Part shown: positions 1 to 5,234 of the stretch, piece by piece | Numbering within the stretch: position 1 is the first letter of the stretch | Layout of the letters: each line of letters begins with the position of its first letter | Source: an uncultured bacterium | GTDB lineage: Bacteria > Actinomycetota > Coriobacteriia > Coriobacteriales > Eggerthellaceae | NCBI GenBank assembly: GCA_905214325.1 | Contig: CAJMLT010000055.1 | Location: 1-6,378 of the forward strand | DNA: 6,378 nt | Reading direction: 5' to 3' | Notes under the pieces: generated by a model | The model's input: only the letters and a program-made list of their open reading frames with translations | Databases searched by the model: none | Told to the model about the DNA's origin: nothing | Made by a program: the position numbers and the translations under genes

Positions 1-87
1 CCTCGTTCTTTTTTCGGCAAAGATATCCCATTTTTCCCACTTGGCGGCCGAAAATATCGTAAAACAGAATATTTCTTTCCAAATGAA

Positions 88-160
88 ACGGTATTGATAC
101 GGAAAAAGGGATTTTTGGGAGAAAAAGGACAAAAATGAGATACGGTTTTGATACGTTTTG
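88..160. repeat. Repeated ACGGTWTTGATACG motif
   Basis: ACGGTATTGATACG at 88-101 recurs as ACGGTTTTGATACG at 142-155, with 13 of 14 bases identical and starts 54 bp apart. The second copy also belongs to a near-tandem pair, ATACGGTTTTG (140-150) followed by ATACGTTTTG (151-160). The first copy contains a small dyad GTAT-TG-ATAC. The sequence lies in an AT-rich stretch without genes, so a protein-binding site or remnant repeat are both possible. No function can be assigned. Confidence 0.5.
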
Positions 161-321
161 AGGTGCGATTTCCAAAACGGCTCGGCGGGGATGACGATTT
201 CGCCGATGCGTGGGCTTCGTGGCAGTCATCACCCTCGACCCATCTTTTTCCTCCCGTGCCCGTGATCTTGTCCTCGTGTACCGACTTCGGATGTTTCGGG
301 GGATCCGTCACCTCGGTTCTT

Positions 322-330
322 TGCTAAACT
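322..330 (+). promoter_or_regulatory. Candidate extended -10 promoter of serA
   Basis: TGCTAAACT reads as an extended -10 element: TG, one base, then TAAACT, which keeps the three most conserved -10 positions (T, A and final T). No convincing -35 is found 16-18 bases upstream. Initiation would fall near 337, giving a leader of about 34 nt. The TTGACA at 338-343 looks like a -35 box, but its -10 would lie over the ribosome binding site, so it is not a usable serA promoter. Confidence 0.35.
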
Positions 331-370
331 TGATCGGTTGACAAACGGCTTCATCTAATAAGGAGACATC

Positions 371-1537
371 ATGCATTACGTCCATTGCCTGAACAACATT
401 TCACCGCTCGGAACCGATCTTCTGGGCTCCGCCTACGAGCTTACCGATGAAGTGGATCGTGCGTCGGGTATTCTCGTGCGTAGTGCCGCCATGCATGACA
501 TGACCTTTTCCGAAGATCTATTGGCTATCGCCCGCGCAGGTGCCGGCGTGAACAACATTCCCTTGGAGCGCTGCGCCGAAGAGGGCATCGTCGTATTCAA
601 CACTCCCGGCGCCAACGCCAACGCCGTGAAGGAATTGGTGCTGTGCGGTCTGCTTCTGGGAAGCCGCGGCATCATCGACGGTGCACGGTGGTGTCGGGAT
701 AATGCCGATGATGAGAATATCGCCAAGGCCGCGGAGAAAGCGAAGAAGGAATTCGCCGGTCGAGAGATCAAGGGCAGAAAGCTCGGCGTCATCGGTCTCG
801 GTGCCATCGGCGCCGAAGTGGCGAATGCCGCCGTTGCCTTGGGGATGGATGTGTACGGCTACGATCCCTTCGTGTCGGTGAATGCCGCTTGGCGCATTTC
901 CAGTGCGGTCCATCACATCACCGACCTGGATGAACTGCTTGCCTGTTGTGACTATCTCACCATTCATGTTCCCGCGCTCGAAAGCACGATCGGCATGATT
1001 GACGAGCATGCCTGTGCCTGCATGAAGCAGGGAACTGTACTTCTCAACTTCTCCCGCGACACGTTGGTCGATAACACCGCGATGGCTGTCGCCCTCGAAG
1101 CGGGTAAGGTGGGCGTCTATATCACCGATTTCGCCGTCCCTGCGGTTATGGACATGAAGAACACCATCGTTTTGCCCCACCTAGGTGCATCCACCGCCGA
1201 AGCCGAGGACAACTGCGCCATCATGGCCGTTCGCGAGTTGATGGCCTATATGGAGCAGGGAACCATTTCCAATTCCGTCAACTATCCCGCCTGCGATATG
1301 GGTGCGCGTCCGGATCAGACCGAGCGCGTGGCCATCCTTCATCGCAATGCCCCCAACATGATCAGCCGGATCACGCAGGTCTTCGGCGAGGAGGGGGCCA
1401 ACATCGCCAACCTCACCAACAAGGCCCGTGGCGACCATGCCTATACGCTCATCGATGTGGAGCAGAGCGTCTCCGAAGCGACGCAGGCGCGTCTTTCGGC
1501 TATAGAAGGAGTACGTCGCGTTCGCGTCATACGGTAA
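371..1537 (+). CDS. serA: D-3-phosphoglycerate dehydrogenase, short ACT-containing form
   Basis: This cytoplasmic enzyme oxidises 3-phosphoglycerate to 3-phosphohydroxypyruvate with NAD, the first step of serine synthesis. The 388-aa product has a D-2-hydroxyacid dehydrogenase fold: substrate-domain segment AGAGVNNI (57-63), NAD-binding GLGAIG (142-147) with the coenzyme-ribose acidic residue in YDP (D165), probable catalytic Arg in NFSRD (R229) and catalytic His in LPHLGAS (H270). A C-terminal ACT domain (about 318-388) suggests feedback control by serine. The usual Glu of the DVFxxEP segment is not visible; ITDFAVP (251-257) replaces it and the following loop is shorter. The form is shorter than the roughly 410-aa E. 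coli and 530-aa actinomycete enzymes. AGGAG (361-365), five bases before the ATG, fixes the start. A different 2-hydroxyacid substrate is possible, but the ACT domain and the nearby cysK favour serA. Confidence 0.9.
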   Translation: MHYVHCLNNISPLGTDLLGSAYELTDEVDRASGILVRSAAMHDMTFSEDLLAIARAGAGVNNIPLERCAEEGIVVFNTPGANANAVKELVLCGLLLGSRGIIDGARWCRDNADDENIAKAAEKAKKEFAGREIKGRKLGVIGLGAIGAEVANAAVALGMDVYGYDPFVSVNAAWRISSAVHHITDLDELLACCDYLTIHVPALESTIGMIDEHACACMKQGTVLLNFSRDTLVDNTAMAVALEAGKVGVYITDFAVPAVMDMKNTIVLPHLGASTAEAEDNCAIMAVRELMAYMEQGTISNSVNYPACDMGARPDQTERVAILHRNAPNMISRITQVFGEEGANIANLTNKARGDHAYTLIDVEQSVSEATQARLSAIEGVRRVRVIR

Positions 1538-1554
1538 TCGCCTCGCGTGGATAG

Positions 1555-1572
1555 CGGGCGTTTCATCGCCCG
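1555..1572. terminator. Weak hairpin after serA
   Basis: CGGGCG (1555-1560) and CGCCCG (1567-1572) form a perfect 6-bp stem with a 6-base loop, beginning 17 bases after the serA stop. No T-run follows directly, so it is not a canonical intrinsic terminator. It may only slow transcription or protect the serA 3' end. Some read-through into cysK is possible. Confidence 0.35.
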
Positions 1573-1617
1573 GACAGCCCTGAAAAACGAAGACTTTCAC
1601 GTATTTTCTTCTGCGTG

Positions 1618-1645
1618 TTGACAAAACCTAGAAGAATAGTAGGCT
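1618..1645 (+). promoter_or_regulatory. cysK promoter
   Basis: A perfect -35 box TTGACA (1618-1623) is followed after 16 bases by TAGGCT (1640-1645), which keeps the three most conserved -10 positions (T, A and final T) but is otherwise weak. Initiation would fall near 1652, leaving a leader of about 60 nt. The weak -10 overlaps the right half of the dyad at 1627-1643, an arrangement expected for a regulated promoter. Confidence 0.5.
1627..1643. promoter_or_regulatory. Candidate operator, CCTA-N9-TAGG dyad at cysK
   Basis: CCTA (1627-1630) and TAGG (1640-1643) form an inverted repeat spanning 17 bp, with AAAA on its left and CTTT on its right. The overall form, CC-N13-GG with AT-rich flanks, is the spacing of the E. 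coli IscR type 2 site, although inner positions of that consensus are not kept. A similar dyad lies upstream of iscS at 3404-3420, with 12 of 17 bases identical. It sits between the -35 and -10 boxes and overlaps the -10, so a bound protein would be expected to repress. Confidence 0.4.
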
Positions 1646-1663
1646 TTATCCGAACACAAAGGG

Positions 1664-1682
1664 GCGAAAAAAAGAGTTTCGC
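1664..1682 (+). promoter_or_regulatory. Hairpin in the cysK leader
   Basis: GCGAAA (1664-1669) pairs with TTTCGC (1677-1682) around a 7-base purine-rich loop. It ends about 15 bases before the ribosome binding site. It could affect mRNA stability or translation. No known riboswitch or T-box signature was recognised. Confidence 0.25.
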
Positions 1683-1712
1683 TCGGAAGCGCGCGTAAAG
1701 GAAAGGTACATC

Positions 1713-2645
1713 ATGACGGTCTATAAGAGTATCGAGGGCATCATCGGAAACACCCCGCTGATCGAGTTGACGAATTACGAGAAGAACAACGACCTGGCGG
1801 CGAAGATCATCGGTAAGGTGGAATTCGTCAACCCGGGTGGTTCGGTGAAGGATCGTGTGGCGCAGGCCATGATCGCCGCAGGTGTCAAGGAAGGCAAAAT
1901 CAACGACGACACCGTTTTCATCGAACCCACGTCGGGTAATACGGGCATCGGCCTGGCTGCTTTGGCGGCCGCTCGAGGTAACCGTCTCATCATCACCATG
2001 CCCGAAACCATGTCGCTCGAACGACGCAACCTCATGAAGGCCTACGGAGCGGAATTGGTGCTCACCGAAGGAGCGAAGGGTATGAAGGGGGCTATCGCCA
2101 AGGCCGAAGAGCTTGCCGCGGAAATTCCCAATTCCTTCATTCCCGGGCAGTTCACCAATCCTGCTAACCCCGCCGTGCACGAGGCAACGACGGGTCCTGA
2201 GATCTGGGAGGCGACCCATGGTGACGTGGACATCTTCGTTGCCGGTGTGGGTACGGGTGGTACGGTCAGTGGTGTCGGAGCGTATCTGAAGAAGCAGAAC
2301 CCCGATGTCCGCATCGTCGCCGTCGAGCCTGCGGGGTCCCCGGTCCTTTCCGAAGGCCATGCGGGTACGCACAAGATTCAGGGGATCGGTGCCGGATTCG
2401 TGCCCGATACGCTTGATACCGCCATCTACGACGAGATCATCACCATCGCCGATGAGGACGCCTTCGAGGCCGGTCGTGCGCTTGCGCGTGGCGAAGGTTT
2501 GCTGGTGGGCATCTCCTCCGGAGCCGCCCTCGCCGCAGCTACCGTTTTGGCCAAGCGTCCGGAGAATGCGGGGAAGACCATCGTGGCGCTGTTCCCCGAT
2601 ACCGGTGAGCGCTATCTCTCCACTCCGCTGTTCGCCGAGGCGTAG
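1713..2645 (+). CDS. cysK: Cysteine synthase (O-acetylserine sulfhydrylase)
   Basis: This cytoplasmic PLP enzyme makes L-cysteine and acetate from O-acetylserine and sulfide. The 310-aa length is normal for CysK. The PLP lysine is K46 in NPGGSVKDR; the substrate loop TSGNTG is at 73-78; the glycine-rich phosphate loop GTGGT is at 180-184; GIGAGFVP (224-231) and the SSG motif near 268-270, which holds the pyridine-nitrogen serine, are also present. The ATG follows an AAAGGAAAGG purine tract (1697-1706). It has its own promoter and a candidate operator resembling that of iscS. Cysteine made here is the substrate of IscS encoded downstream. CysM or a cystathionine beta-synthase-like enzyme is less likely: the short length and overall motif set are typical CysK, and no C-terminal regulatory domain is present. 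No cysE is seen beside it. Confidence 0.94.
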   Translation: MTVYKSIEGIIGNTPLIELTNYEKNNDLAAKIIGKVEFVNPGGSVKDRVAQAMIAAGVKEGKINDDTVFIEPTSGNTGIGLAALAAARGNRLIITMPETMSLERRNLMKAYGAELVLTEGAKGMKGAIAKAEELAAEIPNSFIPGQFTNPANPAVHEATTGPEIWEATHGDVDIFVAGVGTGGTVSGVGAYLKKQNPDVRIVAVEPAGSPVLSEGHAGTHKIQGIGAGFVPDTLDTAIYDEIITIADEDAFEAGRALARGEGLLVGISSGAALAAATVLAKRPENAGKTIVALFPDTGERYLSTPLFAEA

Positions 2646-2656
2646 GGAATCAGGTG

Positions 2657-2690
2657 CGGTCTGCGTCCGCTGGGCATAAGACGCAGGCCG
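2657..2690. terminator. Stem-loop directly after cysK
   Basis: CGGTCTGCGTC (2657-2667) pairs over 11 positions, one of them G-U, with GACGCAGGCCG (2680-2690) around a 12-base loop. It begins 12 bases after the cysK stop. No T-run follows on either strand, so termination may be inefficient or factor-assisted, or the hairpin may mainly stabilise the 3' end. Confidence 0.5.
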
Positions 2691-2736
2691 AAAGATACGA
2701 TATTCGCTCAAATGAAGCGTTCGGAAGTGTGGATGT

Positions 2737-2779
2737 GATTCGACCCGAAACTCCCTTCAAGGGTGTTTCGGGTCGAATC
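2737..2779. terminator. Long bidirectional hairpin between cysK and the regulator gene
   Basis: The arms 2737-2757 and 2759-2779 match at 20 of 21 positions. The working stem is GATTCGACCCGAAAC with its exact complement (15 bp), one T-T mismatch, then CCC/GGG closing a small loop. On the plus strand it is followed by GTGTTT, a very poor T-tract. It lies 91 bases after the cysK stop and 66 bases beyond the stop of the convergent regulator gene, so a shared bidirectional terminator is the simplest reading. Confidence 0.75.
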
Positions 2780-2797
2780 GTGTTTCACGGGCGATCG

Positions 2798-2817
2798 CGC
2801 CGGTTCCGCGTCCGGCG
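2798..2817. repeat. Third hairpin in the convergent gap
   Basis: CGCCGG (2798-2803) and CCGGCG (2812-2817) form a perfect 6-bp GC stem with an 8-base loop, 29 bases beyond the stop of the regulator gene. It could contribute to 3' end formation of that gene. In a GC-rich region such a stem may also arise by chance. Confidence 0.3.
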
Positions 2818-2845
2818 GTGCCGGGAATGGGAAGAGGCGCGTGTT

Positions 2846-3259
2846 TCATGCACCCAGATTCCGATCGAGAATATCTTGGAGCGATATGTCCTCCAAATAG
2901 GTACGGATCCGCTGCTCCAAGCCCATCCATATTCCTTGCGATAGGCAACCCTCGCTTCGCTCACAGGGAAACAGGCCGCTCGTGCAGTCGATCAGGCCCA
3001 ATCCGTCTTCGGTGACCTCCACGATGTCGGCAACCGTTATGTCCTTAGGTGCTCGCGCCAATTCATAGCCACCCTGATAACCGCGGGTCACATGAAGCAG
3101 ACCCGCGGACACCAGTGGTGAGACTATCTGCTCGAGATATTTTTTCGATACGCCCTGTCGCTGGGCGACGTCCTTCAAGGCCACGCATCCGTTGCCTCGG
3201 TTTTTCGCGAGGTCGATCATGAAGCGCATGCCGTAGCGTGTTTTGGTGGAAATCTTCAT
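2846..3259 (-). CDS. iscR: Rrf2-family regulator, IscR-like with a Cys triad
   Basis: This 137-aa DNA-binding protein probably senses Fe-S or cysteine status and controls iscS-iscU and perhaps cysK. The N-terminus MKISTKTRYG is classic for Rrf2 proteins; the winged helix-turn-helix spans about 26-67 with recognition segment VSKKYLEQIV and wing TRGYQGGYEL. C92, C99 and C105 match the cluster ligands C92, C98 and C104 of E. coli IscR, with one extra residue between the first two. The fourth ligand, IscR H107 in CLTH, aligns with Q108 in CLSQ. C25 is an additional cysteine. It lacks the longer C-terminal tail of E. coli IscR. GAGGAGGG just upstream of the ATG fixes the start. The divergent iscS supports an isc regulator. 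CymR, the cysteine regulator of Firmicutes, is the main alternative and would fit nearby cysK, but CymR lacks this Cys triad. The name iscR is therefore provisional. Confidence 0.85.
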   Translation of the reverse strand: MKISTKTRYGMRFMIDLAKNRGNGCVALKDVAQRQGVSKKYLEQIVSPLVSAGLLHVTRGYQGGYELARAPKDITVADIVEVTEDGLGLIDCTSGLFPCERSEGCLSQGIWMGLEQRIRTYLEDISLQDILDRNLGA

Positions 3260-3306
3260 AAGCCCTCCTCAGGCGATACGTCATATACCCGTTGGGATTT
3301 TTGATC

Positions 3307-3312
3307 ATTGTA
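3307..3312 (-). promoter_or_regulatory. Candidate -10 box of the regulator gene
   Basis: Read on the minus strand, this is TACAAT, five of six bases of the -10 consensus, giving a leader of about 40 nt. No -35 match is seen at the right distance (about 3330-3335, CCGCCC on the minus strand). A GC-rich dyad CGGG-N6-CCCG (3333-3346) lies there instead and could bind a regulator. Autoregulation is likely for this family but is inferred. Confidence 0.4.
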
Positions 3313-3351
3313 GTCTTCTCTCCGCAGTGGGGCGGGGATACTCCCGAAAAC

Positions 3352-3413
3352 CTATTAAATCTATTAAATTACTTGACTTTGTCGAGGGGTCGCGTATTTT
3401 AAGTCTAGTAAAT
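3352..3413. repeat. Three CTAKTAAAT repeats in the regulator-iscS control region
   Basis: CTATTAAAT occurs twice in direct tandem at 3352-3360 and 3361-3369, just before the iscS -35 box. CTAGTAAAT, differing at one base, occurs at 3405-3413 inside the dyad downstream of the iscS -10 box. Same-orientation copies flanking a promoter are typical of binding sites for a regulator, but the AT-rich sequence makes chance similarity possible. Confidence 0.4.
3373..3400 (+). promoter_or_regulatory. iscS promoter
   Basis: TTGACT (3373-3378) matches the -35 consensus at five of six positions and is followed after 16 bases by TATTTT (3395-3400). Initiation would fall near 3407, giving a leader of about 49 nt. 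The -35 box lies within an imperfect dyad CTTGAC-TTT-GTCGAG (3372-3386) that could be a further operator. Confidence 0.55.
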
Positions 3414-3420
3414 AAGTAGG
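3404..3420. promoter_or_regulatory. Candidate operator, TCTA-N9-TAGG dyad at iscS
   Basis: TCTA (3404-3407) and TAGG (3417-3420) span 17 bp with the same 9-base spacing as the cysK dyad at 1627-1643; 12 of the 17 bases agree. It covers the predicted start of transcription, a position suited to repression. The regulator encoded divergently next door is the obvious candidate to bind it. Binding is inferred from pattern only. Confidence 0.4.
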
Positions 3421-3455
3421 AAATTGCATGCGAGTTATAAGGAAAGAAGCATCCC

Positions 3456-4655
3456 ATGAAAACCATCTATCTTGATAACGCGGCTACCACGCCGGTACGC
3501 GAGGAAGTTCTCCGCGTCATGCTTCCGTATTTTTCGGAGGAATTCGGCAACCCTTCCGCTCTCTATCCGCTGGGTCAGCGCGCTTCCGATGCCGTGGTCG
3601 CCGCCCGTGAAACCATCGCGCAGACGATCGGTGCCCGCAGTACCGACATCTATTTCACCAGCGGCGGTAGCGAAGCCGACAACTGGGCCATCAAGGGTCT
3701 CGCGCGCGCCAATGCGGACAAGCGTGGTCGTCACATCATCACGAGCGCCATCGAGCATCATGCCGTTCTGCATACCTGTCAGGCTTTGGAGAAGGAAGGA
3801 TTCGAGGTCACCTACCTGCCCGTCGATGAACGGGGGCTCATCGATCCCGTCGTATTCGAAGCGGCCATCCGTCCCGATACCGTACTCGCTTCCATCATGT
3901 TCGCTAACAACGAAATCGGAACCGTGGAGCCCATTGCCGAGCTTGCCGACATCGCTCACGCCCACGATGTGTTGTTCCATACCGATGCGGTTCAGGCTTT
4001 CGGCCACGAAGACATAGACGTGAGTCGGTTGGGTATCGACCTCATGTCAGCTTCGGCTCATAAGATATACGGCCCCAAGGGGGTCGGCTTCCTCTACGTG
4101 CGTCGTGGGGTAGCCATCGACAATCTGATCGACGGTGGGGGACAGGAACGTGGCCGTCGCGCCACCACGGAAAACGTCGCGGGTATCGTCGGGTTCGCCG
4201 AAGCGGCGCGTCTGGCTCTGGCCGAGCGTGAGGAGCAGGATCGACATATGCGGCACCTGCGCGATCACACCATCGCGCGCATCTTGGACGAAATTCCCTA
4301 CAGTCGCCTCAACGGTGATGCCCATGCCCGTCTGGCGAACAACGTCAACGTCAGTTTCGAGTACATCGAAGGTGAGGGCATGTTGCTGCAGATGGCGTTT
4401 CGCGGTATCTGCGTTTCAAGCGGGTCGGCCTGCACGTCGGGATCCCTCGATCCCAGCCATGTTCTTCTGGCTATCGGTCTTCCCCATGAAATAGCTCACG
4501 GATCCATGCGGCTGACGTTGGGACGCACCACCACACTCGAAGAAGTGGATTTCGCCGTCGATTCCCTGGTGGGGATAATCACCAACCTGCGTGCCATGAG
4601 CCCCCTCTACGAGGATTTCCTCCGTCATGGGGCGCCGTCGTTGCTGGCGGGGTAG
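3456..4655 (+). CDS. iscS: Cysteine desulfurase, NifS/IscS group
   Basis: This cytoplasmic PLP enzyme removes sulfur from cysteine as an enzyme-bound persulfide and passes it to IscU for Fe-S assembly; in many bacteria it also feeds tRNA thiolation. The 399-aa protein starts with YLDNAATTP (5-13). H101 in EHHAV is the PLP-stacking histidine, D177 in HTDAVQ contacts the PLP nitrogen, and K203 in SAHKIYGPKG holds PLP. The catalytic Cys is C326 in the SSGSACTSG loop (321-329), the long mobile loop of group I enzymes, not the shorter RxGHHCA type of SufS. The length is normal. GGAAAG (3441-3446) precedes the ATG at 3456. It is divergent from the IscR-like gene and followed by iscU, the usual isc arrangement. 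NifS is an equally valid family name; no nitrogen-fixation gene is in view, so iscS is preferred. Confidence 0.93.
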   Translation: MKTIYLDNAATTPVREEVLRVMLPYFSEEFGNPSALYPLGQRASDAVVAARETIAQTIGARSTDIYFTSGGSEADNWAIKGLARANADKRGRHIITSAIEHHAVLHTCQALEKEGFEVTYLPVDERGLIDPVVFEAAIRPDTVLASIMFANNEIGTVEPIAELADIAHAHDVLFHTDAVQAFGHEDIDVSRLGIDLMSASAHKIYGPKGVGFLYVRRGVAIDNLIDGGGQERGRRATTENVAGIVGFAEAARLALAEREEQDRHMRHLRDHTIARILDEIPYSRLNGDAHARLANNVNVSFEYIEGEGMLLQMAFRGICVSSGSACTSGSLDPSHVLLAIGLPHEIAHGSMRLTLGRTTTLEEVDFAVDSLVGIITNLRAMSPLYEDFLRHGAPSLLAG

Positions 4656-4673
4656 GGCAGCCGAAGAGTCCGA

Positions 4674-4742
4674 TCGCGAGATGATGGATGTATCGCGAAA
4701 CATACGAAAACGAACGGGAAAGACGCGAGGTGTTTCTTCCCG
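4674..4742 (+). promoter_or_regulatory. Two hairpins in the iscS-iscU gap
   Basis: The 102-bp gap holds two possible stems. ATCGCGA occurs at 4673-4679 and 4692-4698; its palindromic core TCGCGA lets the two copies pair around a 13-base loop. CGGGAA (4715-4720) pairs with TTCCCG (4737-4742), ending directly before the iscU ribosome binding site at 4743. Neither is followed by a T-run. They may serve in mRNA processing or in setting the ratio of IscU to IscS. No clear promoter was found in the gap, so co-transcription with iscS is likely. Confidence 0.35.
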
Positions 4743-4757
4743 AAAGGAGTGTCTATC

Positions 4758-5201
4758 ATGGCAATGAATTATTCCGAAAAGGTTATGGATCATTCGCTCA
4801 ATCCGCGCAACGTGGGTGAAATGGAACACCCGAGCGGATGCGGTACGGTGGGTAACGCCGTCTGCGGAGATATCATGCGGGTGTATTTGGATATCGACGA
4901 TGCACAGGTTATCCGCGATGCCAAGTTCAAGACGTTCGGTTGCGGCGCCGCCATTGCAACCAGCTCCATGGCAACGGTGCTCATCAAGGGCAAAACGGTG
5001 CAGGAGGCCCTCGAGGTCACCAATAAGGCGGTTATGGAGGCCCTAGACGGTCTGCCTCCGGTCAAGGTCCACTGCTCACTGTTGGCCGAAGAAGCCATTC
5101 ATGCTGCGCTTTGGGATTATGCGGTGGCCAACGGCATCGAAATCAAGGGGCTGAAGAAGCCGAAAGCCGATATCAACGATGAGTATTCCCTGGCAAGCTA
5201 A
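4758..5201 (+). CDS. iscU: Fe-S cluster scaffold protein IscU
   Basis: IscU receives sulfur from IscS, assembles [2Fe-2S] clusters and hands them to target proteins. The 147-aa product, starting MAMNYSEKVMDH, has the three scaffold cysteines C36 (VCGD), C62 (FGCGAAIATSS) and C106 (KVHCSLLAEEAI), with the cluster-labilising Asp D38. LPPVK (99-103), the HscA chaperone recognition motif, is intact and speaks against SufU. C28 in SGCGTVG is an extra cysteine. The C-terminus is about 20 residues longer than E. coli IscU, with a basic GLKKPK segment and an acidic end. It has no C-terminal NifU-type Fe-S domain. The ATG at 4758 was chosen because AAAGGAG (4743-4749) lies eight bases before it; an in-frame GTG at 4749 overlaps that ribosome binding site and is unlikely to be used. 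iscS lies just upstream. Confidence 0.93.
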   Translation: MAMNYSEKVMDHSLNPRNVGEMEHPSGCGTVGNAVCGDIMRVYLDIDDAQVIRDAKFKTFGCGAAIATSSMATVLIKGKTVQEALEVTNKAVMEALDGLPPVKVHCSLLAEEAIHAALWDYAVANGIEIKGLKKPKADINDEYSLAS

Positions 5202-5203
5202 AG

Positions 5204-5234
5204 GAGCGCGCCTTCATTACTTGCAGGCTCGCTC
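5204..5234. terminator. Inverted repeat across the iscU-engB 3' ends
   Basis: GAGCGCGCC (5204-5212) and GGCTCGCTC (5226-5234) pair at eight of nine positions around a 13-base loop. The right arm lies in the last codons of engB. It could limit read-through between two genes whose stops are only 15 bp apart. No T-run follows on the plus strand, so efficiency is doubtful. Confidence 0.35.

Larger units (their letters stand above)
1..370. other. Intergenic region upstream of serA, AT-rich at left
   Basis: No gene can be supported here. The first 175 bases or so are clearly richer in A and T than the genes, with many A and T runs and the ATACG-type repeats listed separately. From about 181 the base composition resembles the rest of the window. 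A dyad GATGAC (190-195) / GTCATC (225-230), flanked by GGG and CCC with a one-base bulge, could fold into a stem. I see no T-box consensus and no canonical terminator. The end of a gene or a divergent promoter could lie just to the left of the window. Confidence 0.6.

Noticed and set aside
1..229. Minus-strand reading frame open from an ATG at 229 to the left edge (76 codons, no stop)
   Set aside because: It lies mostly in AT-rich sequence, its codons (many TTT, AAA, ATA, TAT) are unlike those of the neighbouring genes, no ribosome binding site lies at the right distance, and the product resembles no family I know. Sequence to the left of the window would decide it: a long continuation with matching codon use would revive it.
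191..265. Possible leader peptide MTISPMRG... (24 codons) before serA
   Set aside because: It has no serine run, no properly spaced ribosome binding site and no attenuator after it.
338..343. TTGACA as -35 box of serA
   Set aside because: A -10 box at the proper distance would lie over the ribosome binding site and the start would fall at or past the ATG.
1179..1190. Palindrome CACCTAGGTG inside serA
   Set aside because: It encodes the conserved PHLGA segment and is explained by coding; it lacks the 9-base spacing of the promoter dyads.
1563..2711. Long minus-strand frame (382 codons) opposite cysK
   Set aside because: It is the antisense shadow of cysK, made possible by the GC-biased third positions; the product shows only low-complexity Arg, Gly and Asp patterns.
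2654..2944. Plus-strand reading frame of 96 codons in the cysK-regulator gap
   Set aside because: It overlaps the hairpins and the 3' end of the regulator gene, has no good ribosome binding site and shows no recognisable motif.
3260..3455. Known riboswitch or T-box in the regulator-iscS gap
   Set aside because: No T-box consensus or recognised riboswitch core was seen; the leaders on both sides are short (about 40-50 nt) and fit protein-based control.
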